Positions 29,683 through 42,043 of a DNA stretch of 64,000 nt are shown piece by piece (positions within the stretch are counted from its first letter, which is position 1; every line of letters begins with the position of its first letter). The position numbers were made by a program, and so were the translations under genes. Source of the stretch: Glandiceps talaboti (Eukaryota > Hemichordata > Enteropneusta > Spengelidae); assembly GCF_964340395.1 (NCBI RefSeq), contig NC_135564.1, positions 21,708,942 through 21,772,941 of the forward strand, written 5' to 3'. The notes beneath the pieces were generated by a model that was not told the DNA's origin, searched no databases, and worked only from the letters and a program-made list of their open reading frames with translations.

Positions 29683-29714
<32 letters not shown>
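29300..29714. repeat. compound microsatellite (TATG)n-(GGAT)n-(CAGA)n-(CA)n
   Basis: About 70 tatg units with tgtg and attg interruptions run to 29583. Four or five ggat units follow, then tatata, then caga units, then a CA run to about 29710. It lies in intron 1 of the minus-strand gene. Open frames on both strands (MYVC- and IHTY-type periodic peptides) are artefacts. Confidence 0.97.
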
Positions 29715-29734
29715 TACATACATATTGAAACTTA

Positions 29735-31080
29735 ACTTGCTAGATGAACTTTTGAAATTAAAAACATTTACAGGTCACCATTATTGAGGAGTTTATTTTA
29801 CTTGAATGCAGCCTAAAACCCAATAATTTTTGCATTATAAAACAGATTCATGTGTAGGCTAAATTTAAATGTATCCTATCATTAGAAAAATGAAATTCTT
29901 TATGTATTTCAAAATAAAACACTAATATTTCCTCAAGGTATGAAAACTTTGCCCGTCTCTCCTCGACAAAAAATACAAAAGTTAGCAAACCCCAGAGAAT
30001 TTCAATTATGTCAGTTTATGTAGAATTCAAATTTTCATATACCTAAAAGCTATGACCACTTCAACAGAACTACACAACTCTAACCATTAAATTTAATGAC
30101 ACCACCCTCACATTTTGTTTAAAGTTAGTAAAATTCTAATAAAAAGAAATCCTACTCAACAGACAAATAAAAACAGGAACATAAAGAATAAAAAAACCTG
30201 AACCCAAATAGGTCACAACCTAGTGTTATTTCAGTTTTGTAGCAGACTACAGCTTCCCCTAAAAAAAATTGGCCATCACATTTTCAGTAAATTTGTGCAT
30301 TATTTTTCATATTTTTTTGGAAATTTTAGACAAGGACATTTGAAACTTTTGCTTGCCACCAATTTAATACAAAAATTATTCTTTCCTTGTCTCAAACTTG
30401 TAAAACAAATCCAACTTATGCCATAGAATTCTAGAATATGGACTGAGGCAGAGTGTCTACATACTACATGTTGTAAAATGTTAATGTACAATCTGTGAGT
30501 AGTGCTTGACAAGGTAAGTTTAATTCTGTCTTCAAATAGAGTATAAATTTACCATTATCCTTCTACAGTGACAAAGCATAAGCTGGAAACATGAATGTCT
30601 GGTTTGACATTCCTTGCTCTTGGCCAAAATGTCTAAAGAGTTCAGTACTCTCTTTGACAAGGTTGCTCCACAAATGTTGTGTTTTGCCTCAAGGTTTCAA
30701 TCTGTATCCCTTAACTTTATTTTGTACCTTTCCGACAATGGATATCCACCTCTTTCCACCATTTTGAATCAACATTTGACCTGCGTTCTGAGAGATGACA
30801 TATGACTAGAAAACTTATCTGACTTTGTTTTACGCCAAAATATGTCGTCTGCGTGTAGCAGACTGGTGACTGGGCATGCATTGCTGACCTTGAATTCTGT
30901 GGTGCTAGTAACTGTTACACCACAAACTAATTTGTTTCAGATTTTATCAAAATCAAAATCTAATAATATAATTATTTCCATAACCCATGTTAACATACAT
31001 CTTTCTAATTGTGGGTTTTCAGCCCATACGATATCGTCTGTACCTCCATGCCAAAAATTGCAGAGTTCACCTGTTATGTG
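29735..31080. other. intron 1 of the minus-strand gene, AT-rich
   Basis: Between the two phase-matched exons. Only short open frames (30223-30426, 30614-30805, 30842-31081), none with a domain or good splice borders. CpG content starts rising towards the right end. Confidence 0.55.
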
Positions 31081-32620
31081 AGTAGACTATGATAGTGAAT
31101 TGTGGATCTCGATATATCATTTCGGTTCCGACACTGGTCTCTTGTTATTCCTGTCACTTCTCTACATTGTTGTAGACACAGGATGGGGTGCATTTACCCC
31201 AAACGGGCGTATTTAATGGGTTAGTTGAGCAGAAATTTGTCAACGTACTGAAAAGGTGTGAAACGTCTCGCGTTGGATATGTCGGACGCCATTACTTTTT
31301 AACGATCCGTTTACACAGGTACCAATTAACACAACAGCGCCAAAGTAGTTAACGGGGTACCGTTTTGGGTGGCTGATACATTGTCTTTTTAATTTAATTG
31401 ACACCTACTTGGTGCGATATGGACTCTAATCGGATTCATTTGTACCAGCACCGTTGCACAACGTTTGTTTATTGTATAATACGTGACACTTCCAATCTGA
31501 AATTCGATCAGGATTTTTGTGTTCTGCATGAAATATTTCTTAAAGATTCCCAGCCACCACAGAGCATTTTTGTATGTTTTTTTGTCCCAAATCGGCTCTG
31601 TGGGAAGACCAAATGCACGCTTTTGGCACGTTTAACGAGTAGAACGTGAGAACTTTGATTTCATTAGCGAGAAAAACAGACGTTTCATTCGTCACCACGG
31701 CACAGGTGTTGTCAAGAACCAATGATAGACTTCCATTGCACTGCTCGACAAACAACAAACGTAACTGTTGCACAAAAGAAAAACATACCTAATCAAAATG
31801 TCTGGCTACCGTATTTATGAAAGCACGTACCTTCTGCATCCTGCAGGCGGGAACTATTTGTCCCCATCGTACTCTAGGATTCTAGGATTCTAGGGACTTA
31901 ATCCAAGTCATGATAGCTAGGCGAGTGTCTCCAAAAGTGGTAGTTATCGGAAAGAGCGCGATAGCTCCGGGGACCCATGCTCTGTCCCGTTGATGAAGAG
32001 TGTTGTTGACTATGATTAGCTACTGGTATTCAGTTGTATTTGGCTCATTCAACGAGGATGATCAAATTGTTCAGCGGTCAGCGCCTCTTTTGAAAGACTG
32101 CAACCACTTGTTAACATGCGGAAGATAATCCATATATATAAATTCCACAATCAAAGGCAAAGCTGGCGTTTTTCTCCATTCCCTAACTCCATGTGATGTC
32201 CCTGACTGGCGCAGCGTGATGGATCGATGCTCGATGGTGTTCGAAGGAGGGATGGTATTGAATATCAGGTAGTAACAGAGTTCTTTGCGCGGTCATAAAA
32301 GACAGCGAGTGCAAACCCGAACTGTTTGTGTACGATGTATTGTATAGCTTGGGTTTAATCGATCCCAGTGTGCTACAGCATTTCAATATCAAAGGCCATG
32401 ATGTCACTCTACTACCGTCACTGCGAGGCGCTCGACTACCACTGCATTTTCCAAAAGCCTCTTTTCACGGCTGTTGCTATTTACTGCCACGCGTGAAAGA
32501 CTTCGGTATTTGTGCAAAATAGCGTTGAATGTGTTAATGCTGATGCCGTTACGACTCAGTGACAACGGTGATGAAATCGCTGCTTAGGACATAATTGGAA
32601 CATCAGCACGTCCAAAGTAT
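31081..32620. promoter_or_regulatory. CpG-richer region around a first exon, likely promoter and 5' UTR
   Basis: This stretch has many CpG-containing words (gtctcgcg, ttgcgcggtc, gcgctcgac, cacgcgtg) while neighbouring DNA is CpG-poor and AT-rich. The ATG exon of the minus-strand gene lies inside it. A TATATATA word sits at about 32130-32140, roughly 270 nt upstream of the ATG on the minus strand; whether it acts as a TATA box is unknown. Open frames here (31398-31649 plus, 32328-32522 plus, 32183-32407 minus) have no recognisable domains and I do not call them genes. Confidence 0.5.
31831..31867 (-). CDS. first coding exon of the minus-strand gene, possible N-myristoylation signal
   Basis: Minus-strand ATG at 31867-31865 starts MGTNSSRLQDAE and then a single G before a good donor (gtacgt). 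An in-frame TAG lies three codons upstream of the ATG, so the frame cannot extend further 5' without an extra intron. The +4 base is G. Glycine at position 2 with serines at positions 5 and 6 fits the general N-myristoylation pattern (G-x-x-x-S/T), so the protein may be membrane-anchored. The exon ends in phase 1 and joins in frame to 28933-29079, giving MGTNSSRLQDAEGKTNSSQS at the N terminus. Product family unknown. Confidence 0.6.
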
Positions 32621-32708
32621 ACCACTTTAAAACTGTATTTTACGTCCTTAAAAATCACTTACATATGCACATGTCTACATGTACATGTGTGGAGTTTGGA
32701 AAGTCACA

Positions 32709-32722
32709 CTGCCCTCTAGTGG
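32709..32722 (+). promoter_or_regulatory. CTCF-like motif
   Basis: Sequence ctgccctctagtgg, whose reverse complement ccactagagggcag matches the classical CTCF core. It lies about 0.85 kb upstream of the minus-strand gene's ATG. CTCF is conserved in bilaterian animals. The motif could equally be a relic of a repeat. Confidence 0.4.
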
Positions 32723-33002
32723 TATGGTTTGTGACAAGGTGCATCGCACGTAGACACAACAATGGCAACAAAGATTTGCCATGAAGAACATTATTCTAAA
32801 TGTACTATACTGTGTATACGTAAACAATCAACTCTCAGGTATCATGAAAAGCAAAACATAAAATCGCCGGATTATACGCATAGTTTTTCCAAAACTTACC
32901 TAGCACACTGAAGATATTTTATTAGCTGAAACATCATTTCAAAGCATTTTTTTTTGTTTTCCGTCGCTACGTTGTTAGTGATTAGTGGCCAAGCCGCGTT
33001 GA

Positions 33003-33335
33003 TGGAGAAACTCCGGTAAAAATAAAATTGATCATGGAACCCACTTTTTGTGAATGTAAGAGCACTTTTAGTAAACGATTGAATTTACCAAAGATTGTAA
33101 CTGAGCGCTTCAGGAATTCTTTTTTACCACAGGCAATAAGAATCTTTAATGACCAGTGTTGAGCTGCAGTGCAGTGATCTTGTGGGTTTGAGTTTTGAAT
33201 TATTGTAGCTATTTAAATTTAACATTACATGTATGTGTATCTTGTTGTGTATCTGTAATAACTGTATCATTTTGTATTTTGTGAATTGTTCTACTGCTGG
33301 CAGTGTCCCAATTTCCCCATGTGGGATCAATAAAG

Positions 33336-33405
<70 letters not shown>
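33003..33405 (+). mobile_element. 5'-truncated LINE 3' end with (ATT)n tail
   Basis: Contains the ORF end at 33034-33162, a roughly 170 bp 3' UTR, the terminal phrase gtgggatcaataaagtattt, and then about 21 att units to 33405. Ending in AATAAAGT followed by a short tandem repeat tail is typical of several non-LTR clades. The exact 5' truncation point is not visible. Confidence 0.65.
33034..33162 (+). pseudogene. C-terminal end of a LINE-type reverse transcriptase ORF
   Basis: A 42-codon frame beginning MEPTFCECKSTFSKRLNLPK and ending TERFRNSFLPQAIRIFNDQC before a stop. The segment RFRNSFLPxAIRIFN matches the very end of many non-LTR retrotransposon ORF2 proteins (R..SF.P.AI.L.N). It is followed by a short 3' UTR and a microsatellite tail, as expected for a 5'-truncated LINE. 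The rest of the reverse transcriptase is absent. Confidence 0.65.
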
Positions 33406-33518
33406 ATAACATCGTTTTACCGCTCTTTAAAAAATACTCGGCATCAGACACTAGCTATGGCTTCGCTAGGGGTCTAGTAGTGACCGACATAATACATGTA
33501 TTCATTTCCTTTGGACCC

Positions 33519-33920
<402 letters not shown>

Positions 33921-34813
33921 AAACCAAAGGGAAAGAAAACATTACGCTTAAAATTAATGTTAGTAGTCAAAAGATCTAACTTCTAAACTATTCTATATTA
34001 GTTTTAACAAAATCTGTTTTCAATTGTTTCAATACGGTATTGTTTGATAACTTTATCTAATACTTACAGACTCATTGTAATGCGTTTCGTACTATCTCCT
34101 ATAAATAAACATAGTAGTTTTTTCCCTTGTTTAAAATTTTGATATAAGTTCAATTCTCTACTGTTGGATGTGAAATCTCGTCTGAGGAGGCAATCAGGAT
34201 AAAAACGTAAACATGTACCACGAAGGTCAATTCAGGCAAAATAATGAAGGTAAAATAGCAATGAACGATTAGCCGACATCTACAAGCAATTCACTGATTA
34301 CATGATCTCTTTGATCCAAGAACAAGGTTATTGTCAAAATTCAAGGTCATCTTTATTTTTAGGATTTAGTATAATTCTGTCGAAATCTTTTTTTTTATAG
34401 CTAACATCAGACATGATCTTTACAGAAATCACTCAGAAAATATGAAATTATACAGTCTTTCTGACAAAATACAGCAAAGGTATATGCGAAGTTACTTGCA
34501 TTACAAAATTCTGTTACCAAGACAACTGGCCTGGTATCAAGATCACCAAAGTATGAAAGTACTGAAGATATCAGTGTCCTGAATTGTTACATATATGATA
34601 TGATGCAGGTGTCTATGTTAGGATTTAGGAGACATGCACCTCACTTATCACATGATCTTTATGATCCGAGATCAAGGTCATATAGTGTAAGTACAAGGTC
34701 ACCTCAATTTTTCACTTTATCGAATCACCCACAGAAGCTATAATTTACTATTAGACATGACCTATAGTGCCACAAATCATAGCAAATTATACAGTCTTTT
34801 GTAGCAAAGGCAT
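33921..34813. other. AT-rich DNA with a degenerate ~345 bp duplication
   Basis: Two diverged copies, about 34270-34470 and about 34625-34812. They share gacat...cacatgatctttatgatcc-like text, aaggtca phrases, an acatgacct/acatgatct segment, aaattatacagtcttt and gcaaagg. The second copy leads straight into the 34 bp array. No gene. Confidence 0.65.
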
Positions 34814-35314
34814 GTTTAGAGTTGGCTTACTATGGGATAAGTGAATTGTTTAGAGTTGGCTTACTATGGGATAAGTGAATTGTTTAGAGTTGGCTTACTA
34901 TGCGATGGGATAAGTGAATTGTTTAGAGTTGGCTTACTATGCGATGGGATAAGTGAATTGTTTAGAGTTGGCTTACTATGCGATGGGATAAGTGAATTGT
35001 TTAGAGTTGGCTTACTATGGGATAAGTGAATTGTTTAGAGTTGGCTTACTATGCGATAAGTGAATTGTTTAGAGTTGGCTTACTATGCGATAAGTGAATT
35101 GTTTAGAGTTGGCTTACTATGGGATAAGTGAATTGTTTAGAGTTGGCTTACTATGGGATAAGTGAATTGTTTAGAGTTGGCTTACTATGGGATAAGTGAA
35201 TTGTTTAGAGTTGGCTTACTATGCGATGGGATAAGTGAATTGTTTAGAGTTGGCTTACTATGGGATAAGTGAATTGTTTAGAGTTGGCTTACTATGGGAT
35301 AAGTGAATTGTTTA
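34814..35314. repeat. 34 bp minisatellite, 14 copies with 34/39 bp forms
   Basis: Unit tttagagttggcttactat plus gggataagtgaattg, 34 bp. An optional gcgat insert makes 39 bp units, and some units have gcgat replacing gggat. Confidence 0.95.
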
Positions 35315-37996
35315 GATACAGGTTTTGAGAAGGAATGACGCCTGTACAACCAAGTAAACTAAGTACTATAAAGACAGCTAGCTACTCACACTTTATTGAC
35401 ATCTATTACAAAAACTCCTACAGATCACAACAGAAATAAAGAATGATACAGGTATTCCTACATTCCATAAATATTGACGCAAACTTGATATTGACCTTCA
35501 TTTTGATTAATCAACTAGGAAGATATAGGATTGGTTAGTAGAGATTGTTTAAACTTGAGATTAACTAATTTGATGTAACTTGATAGGTTATGTAAATTGC
35601 AGTCAGGATCCTGAGGGACCGGCCAGTTTCTCCGGCCGGGGGGGGGGGGAGTTGGATTTTTCCATCGGGCTAACTTAAAGTCACTGAACCCCCTCCATAA
35701 AATCAAAAACAGGCTTATCCCTATCATTCAATTCTAAAACATAATACCCGCCCCCACCACCCATATATCATTCAATTCTAAAACATAATAACCCCCCCCC
35801 CCCACCACCACCACCACCACCACCACCCATATATCATATTTACATGACAGGTATTTGATCTTGACTCAGAGTGGACTGCTTGGCTAAATACTTTATAAAA
35901 TAACATCATATTAAATTATTGACCACACAGGGTAATATATTCAAAAAGGAGTTTTAAATTAATAGCATCTTGACAGTTTAAGGTAAGGAGAAAGCTTTGA
36001 GATGGGGATATATACACCTCTCATGGGGGTCCAATTCAAGGGTCTCTCCCTAGAAGCTCGGGAGATTTTTGATGAGATGTGGTGATTTGTAGTGTCGATA
36101 ACATGTGTTCGAAATAGAACGCATACAATGCATATTAATCCCTTCATATTAAAGAGTAGAACAATTTAGATTAACTTCTTTTATAATCTATCTATGATAT
36201 CGATGAAGATACAGAACTTTCAACTTTGTGGGGCATATTGGCCATTGATTGTGAAATACCCGAGTATTTATATGTTCTGTAACTAGTGTGGTAGGTAATA
36301 CATGTACATGTATATGTATGGTTATGTTTGAGTACGCCAGGTGAAGTAATTAATGTTAAAGAATATAGGTAGGAAACGGGGACAAGAACAAATTCCACAG
36401 TTCAGACAAGATCATGTCTCTGTAGTTTCATGGATTTGTTACTCCACCAAAATCCAAAACACAATGACCCCCCCCCCCCTCCCCATCCAAGAATTTTAAA
36501 AACGGGATGACTCAAGCTCAGTGTATATTTAAGCTTAGTGTATATTTAAGCTCAGTGTATATTTAATTCCCCGATACTTACTGTTATAACCAGAACAACT
36601 AAAGTCGAGATACAGAATTCTGCAAAAAAAAACAAACAACGAAAATGGTGTATATCTCAAGGTCTCAAAGCGCTATAGATATGATGGAAGTGTCTGTACA
36701 TATGTCTTAGTGGACTGGCAACTCACTGATATACGTTTTTACATTAGGGTCATATTAGATTATGACGCTTTACATACTGTTAACATCGTCGCAAAGAAGT
36801 AACAGCTCTGGTTTGCGAGAATGATTGTTAAAGGGTTTTCTCCTGTTGTTTCTAGATAGTATTTGTGACTAGCTGTCATTTTTTGTGGTACATACCAGGT
36901 AACATGGTGTCCATCGATTTTAGTCTATGAGGTCGTTGCTTTCATATTTTATTTCTTATTAGATATTTCAGATGGATTATGCGCGAGAAATCAGTCACTT
37001 TCTGATAAGTTAAGTTTTTTGTTGAGGACTTTTGTGTGGAAATGAATGCCAGCCCTTTACCAAGTGATTTTATTTTATATCAAAGTTATTCCATTATTGG
37101 TAAGACGACATGTTTTTGACAATTCCATCAACTTGAACAAATTTCTTTTAATCTTTTTGACAATTGTGTAGGTTTGTTGTGTTTAGTAAATTTCTTCCCT
37201 TGAACTAGTAATGAGTCGTTTCTGAGATATGTTTTTCTCTTTTTTCACCCACATTATAGATGCTGGTTTATGGTTTGCAGTGGACCTTTTGAGGATGTGG
37301 CACATTGGTTTGTGAGCAATAAAAGTTACTTCGACTTATTTCCACTGGTTTTCACGTCGTCACGCATATTGCTGAATCAAGTTGGACCCTGGCTTTGGCC
37401 GGCGTTATACGTTTAGTCAGCAGACTTTTTGCAGAATGTCTACCTTTCGTTGTGTTTCAGGTTATTTCTTTTGACTGATACACATATTTCAAGTAGTTCA
37501 AGAAATCGCCAGTTTATGAAGTCTGTTAATAGTTACTGCCAGTTTCTTTCTCTGAAACTGGATGTGTAATTTTGTTTCGGGATGTGGACGCTTCCCGGTT
37601 GAGTCACATTGGATTATGTCCGATGATTTGTTGCCTAAATGTGTGTGGACCGACCGATAAAATTGTTAATTTGACGTGTGTTTGTTTGACCGCAAAGTCA
37701 GTGCTCATTCAAGTCACTAAAAGCCAGGGCTCCCAGGGGAAGCTAGCCCTAGATCTAGTGTGGCATGAGCGACGAGAGTATAGAAGTTTTGAAGGCAGAT
37801 ACACCAGGTTGAAACGCTTCCAGTGTTGACTGCATAGTATCTGTTAATTAACACCCGTTTTGATTCACACAACCCTTTCTCATACCACCACCTCATGAAA
37901 AGTATATCCTTTCTGATACCAACCAGCATAAAAAACCAACCCCATTGCCGTCTATGGAGTTGCCCCCCCCCCCCCTCCCGGGGAATGGCTATCACC
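35315..37996. other. intergenic DNA, CpG-richer to the right, several C/G homopolymers
   Basis: No gene recognised. It holds poly-G at about 35639-35650, a poly-C plus (cca)n cluster at 35794-35827 beside a duplicated aattctaaaacataata phrase (about 35730 and 35775), poly-C at about 36470, and a 17 bp direct repeat x 3 (agctcagtgtatattta, 36512-36563). 36.6-38.0 kb has more CpG than its surroundings, which could mean a regulatory region or an old mobile element. Open frames at 37572-37829 and 35515-35727 have no domains. Confidence 0.5.
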
Positions 37997-38294
37997 GACG
38001 ATCTCTCCCACCCTCTGCATTCTCAGTTCGAACTGTTGCCTTCAGGAACGCGCTATAGAATACCACTTGCTTGCAATGTTTTTAAGAAATAATTTCTACC
38101 AAGTGCGTATCAACGACTTATTGTGGCTGAATCTTAATTTACATTCTATTCGTCGTTTCCTTTATTGTATGTATATCAATGTTTTAGTCTTCAGTTGTCT
38201 ATATTTTGAGTGTAAATTATATTTTGGTCTCCTTGGGGTGTGAAGCTAAAGAGAAATTTCCGACGAGGACAATAAAGTGATATTGAATTGAATG
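37997..38294 (+). mobile_element. second 5'-truncated LINE 3' end, with an internal stop
   Basis: The plus frame reads DDLSHPLHSQFELLPSGTRY, then RIPLACNVFKK, a TAA stop, FLPSAYQRLIVAES and a stop (37997-38137). The order HPL..F.LLPSG.RYR.P, a K/F-rich step and SFLPSAI is the usual C terminus of some LINE reverse transcriptase proteins. One codon is mutated to TAA where S is usual. The 3' end is ggacaataaagtgatattga followed by attgaatg (to 38294), another AATAAAGT-type LINE terminus. It is non-functional. Confidence 0.65.
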
Positions 38295-38341
38295 TATAAT
38301 GACTATGTAAATATATCAGTGAATAAAGTAATACTTGATCA

Positions 38342-39029
38342 AGGGACAGAAACTGAGTTGATATGTTTAGGGATGTCATTTTTTCTACATATTAAAAGGT
38401 ACTGACAATATTCTACTTACTGATGTATACTTAACTATCACTTGCAATTAAAAGGTACTGACAGTATTCTACTTACTGATGTATACTTAACTATCACTTG
38501 TAATTAAAAGGTACTGACAGTATTCTACTTACTGATGTATACTTAACTATCACTTGTAATTAAAAGGTACTCACAGTATTCTACTTACTGATGTATACTT
38601 AACTATCACTTGCAATTAAAAGGTACCCACAGTATTCTAGTTACTGATGTATACTTAACTATCACTTGCAATTAAAAGGTACCCACAGTATTCTACTTAC
38701 TGATGTATACTTAACTATCACTTGTAATTAAAAGGTACTCACAGTATTCTACTTACTGATGTATACTTAACTTATCACTGGCAATTAACTGAACTCAAAC
38801 CTGGTATTAGGATATAACATATAAATGATCTGATGGCATAATTTTATGTATAAAAAAGGTAGAGGAACTCCAAACTATGCAATCAAAAATTCTGATAATG
38901 GCAGAACACAAACTGTAATGTCATAGAAAGCATGCATTGATATAAACATTATACTAGACAAGTTAATCCAGGTTTTTTGTAAGTATTTTCACTAGAGTAA
39001 AAAGATTATAAACTCAGTTTGTGCCCCCT
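38342..39029. mobile_element. MITE-like element carrying a 56 bp array (copy A)
   Basis: Bounded by imperfect terminal inverted repeats: gggacagaaactgagttgat at 38342 and, at 39007-39029, tataaactcagtttgtgccc. About 18 of 21 positions match in inverted orientation. Inside are seven 56 bp units and then a unique segment starting aactgaactcaaacctgg. A shorter copy in opposite orientation lies at about 54.91-55.12 kb and carries only one unit. No transposase is encoded, so it would be a non-autonomous DNA element. Confidence 0.5.
38394..38786. repeat. 56 bp minisatellite, 7 copies
   Basis: Unit aaaaggtactgacagtattc plus tacttactgatgtatacttaactatcacttgcaatt, 56 bp. The last unit is 57 bp with two changes. 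It sits inside the MITE-like copy A. Confidence 0.96.
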
Positions 39030-41322
39030 AAGATGGAATTATCATACCAGGTTAAACACCAAATGTCAAAGGTCAACAACAGATTTGATCTGATCTGTAT
39101 ACACAATAAAACACCAGAAAAATTATTTGAAAAAATCCATTATTTTATTTTAGTTTGAACACATCAATATTAAATAAATAATAAGAAATCAAGCAAAAGC
39201 ACAAAAATACATACAGCAAACCCTGATATTAATGTTAACAAAGTTGAAATACAATTTCAATTAAAACACCATCATTTTAAAGTTTGGTATCATGATTTTT
39301 ATTCATGCAATTGAAAATATTTAATGTGTTGATAGTGGTAGTATATATGATGGACACTTCAATGAAAAATGTACCTGTGGAAGCAGAATAGGCTTCTTGA
39401 ATATTACATTAACCTTTTAATGAACCAGGTTTCTGTAACTCTATCTAATGACACCCTAAATATTGGGCGCCAGGCTTTAAGAATGGAGAATGAGAGACTT
39501 TAAAAATACTGTCTAGTGAACAGCGCCCTCACGAGGTGAGTATTTTTTTCCATAATCGTTTTTAAACAACCCCATAACAATATTAAACAATATTGCGCTA
39601 AACTTGAAACAAGATTATACCAGTCTCCATAAATTGCAGATAAACCTCCCCTATGCACTCACCATATACATGTATGCACTAAATACTTCACAGCACAACT
39701 AGAATTTATATCACAGAACTAATATGATAGAATGTGAATCCATAGTAATATAGACATAGAGATTGCAAGTTTTCATTTTAAGTAGCCATATGGATAAGGA
39801 TTGGGTAGTTATTTTGTATTCTTAATTTATAAAACAATTTTATCATGGCTTCCTACTTGAAAAATCAAAGTGAAACAACATATGCCAAGTCTTTGTTTGT
39901 AACTCAATAAATTGCAACAGATTAATAAATGTGTAAAATGTTCGTTATTATAAAAAGTCGATCCTCAGCTATATGGCCACATCAACTACAAACACCTTTC
40001 ATCTTGTACTTGTATTGTAAACTTTATACTGTTAGAAATCCAAAGTCACAGTGGATGCAACTTTTTATACATGTTGTAAAAAACATCAAACATTTACTGG
40101 AAATAAATTATTAATTATGATTAGAGTACTCATACTTAATTCTCATCATAGCAGGTTAAATGATGGTTGGTTGGTCAGTTGGTAAAATATGCCAAAATTC
40201 AGTGTATTAATACATGTTGGTAATACTTTCAATTCATAATTATACTTTCATATTCTGAATGACATTAAATAACAATTAAAGTTAGAAGAAAATTTCAATT
40301 TTTTTTCTTAATGTTCCCAAATTTTAGCAATTTGGCCAAAAAAAAAGAATTGTTTCTGGTCAGGACAGTTTGTTTTAAAATGGTGTGATGATGCGATGTT
40401 TAAAATTTTTTTTTATTCTCAACAAACCTGTCACCCAATCTACCATTTATGGCTGTTACTGTTCTTTTTATTTCATAGTACATCAGACCAAGTGTGTATG
40501 TGGGGCAGATGTCATTTGCTTGTTCATGGGTTTCATAATTTTAAACAAAGTATGTTAACATTTACACCAAATGTCACACAATGGTCACGTGAAGGTCATA
40601 TGAGGTCACACATAAACAGCCGAAGCTGACAAGATATTCCAGAACTCAAGGTGTCTTACACCAGGTCAAAGGTTAAAATGCATCAAGACTCAAAGATATG
40701 ACACATAGTTTCAGAAGTAAAACTGGAAATGTACCCATTAATAAAACTCAAAGACACTAGGTTTGTAGTAATAATGATCCATATTTTGTATTAATAATAC
40801 ACATAATTGTAATTGTGACTTTGGGACTATTGGTATCAAGGCTTGCCAGCAGGTCTTTCACAATTTACAATACAACATTATCAATATAGAATGTAGCCTT
40901 GATATAAACATGTATTCAGGTAGTGTTAAAACATGACTATAGTCCACACAGGTAACATTGTTTGGTATACTGAAAGATCAAATTCTAACAATTTTGTACA
41001 TTTTGGTGTTTCCATCTGTTGGTATGTAATGAGAGATGTATAATGTAGTATTATGTAGACATGACACTTTGTCACTGCTACTAACACAACATGACTGACA
41101 TGGTACAACACAGTATTTACATGACACAATGTCATTCACATGATACAGCATGGCATAATACAGGACACAATATCAGGAATACAGGAAGCAGTCACTAACA
41201 CAGCACAGTATGGTACTTATAAATTACAGGCCAGTTATAAATGCAGCACATTATATCACTGATGAAAGATATTGTCACTGATTCAGTACAATTCAGGAAT
41301 CAAGTATTTTTATTAATCATTA
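39030..41322. other. AT-rich 3' flank of the zinc-finger gene
   Basis: No coding exon seen. It contains a weak CTCF-like word (cagcgccctcacgagg, 39521-39536). Open frames at 39929-40114, 40396-40629 and 40926-41135 have no domains. A minus-strand AATAAA at about 41310 could be the polyadenylation signal of the zinc-finger gene; if so, its 3' UTR contains the 21 bp array. Confidence 0.5.
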
Positions 41323-42043
41323 ACACACTGTCAATGATACAGGACACACTGTCAATGATACAGAACACACTGTCAATATACAGGACACACTGTCAATGAT
41401 ACAGAACACACTGTCAATATACAGGACACACTGTTAATGATACAGAACACTGTCAATGATACAGAACACTGTCAATGGTACAGGACACACTGTCAATGAT
41501 ACAGAACACACTCAATGATACAGGACACACTGTCAATGATACAGAACACACTGTCAATGATACAGAACACACTGTCAATGATACAGAACACTGTCAATGA
41601 TACAGAACACACTGTCAATGATACAGAACACTGTCAATGGTACAGAACACACTGTCAATGATACAGAACACTGTCAATTATACAGAACACTGTCAATGGT
41701 ACAGAACACACTCAATGATACAGAACACACTGTCAATGATACAGAACACTGTCAATAATACAGAACACTGTCAATGGTACATAACACACTCAATGATACA
41801 GAACACACTGTCAATGATACAGAACACACTGTCAATGATGCACAACACTGTCAATGATACAGAACACACTGTCAATGATACAGAACACACTGTCAATGAT
41901 ACAGAACACACTGTCAATGATACAGAACACACTGTCAATGATACAGAACACACTGTCAATGATACAGAACACACTGTCAATGATGCACAACACTGTCAAC
42001 AATACATGACACACTGTCAACGACACACAGCAGAATATCAACA
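41323..42043. repeat. 21/19 bp minisatellite, about 35 copies, in the zinc-finger gene's 3' flank
   Basis: Unit tgtcaatgatacagaacaca plus c, 21 bp. Frequent 19 bp forms lack ac. Variants include aggacac, atacacaa and gtcaacaat near the right end. It starts about 140 bp downstream of the zinc-finger stop codon on the minus strand, so it probably lies in the 3' UTR. Confidence 0.93.

Noticed and set aside
31398-32522. Open frames in the CpG-richer region as separate genes
   Set aside because: No recognisable domains or splice borders; GC-richer DNA lengthens chance open frames.
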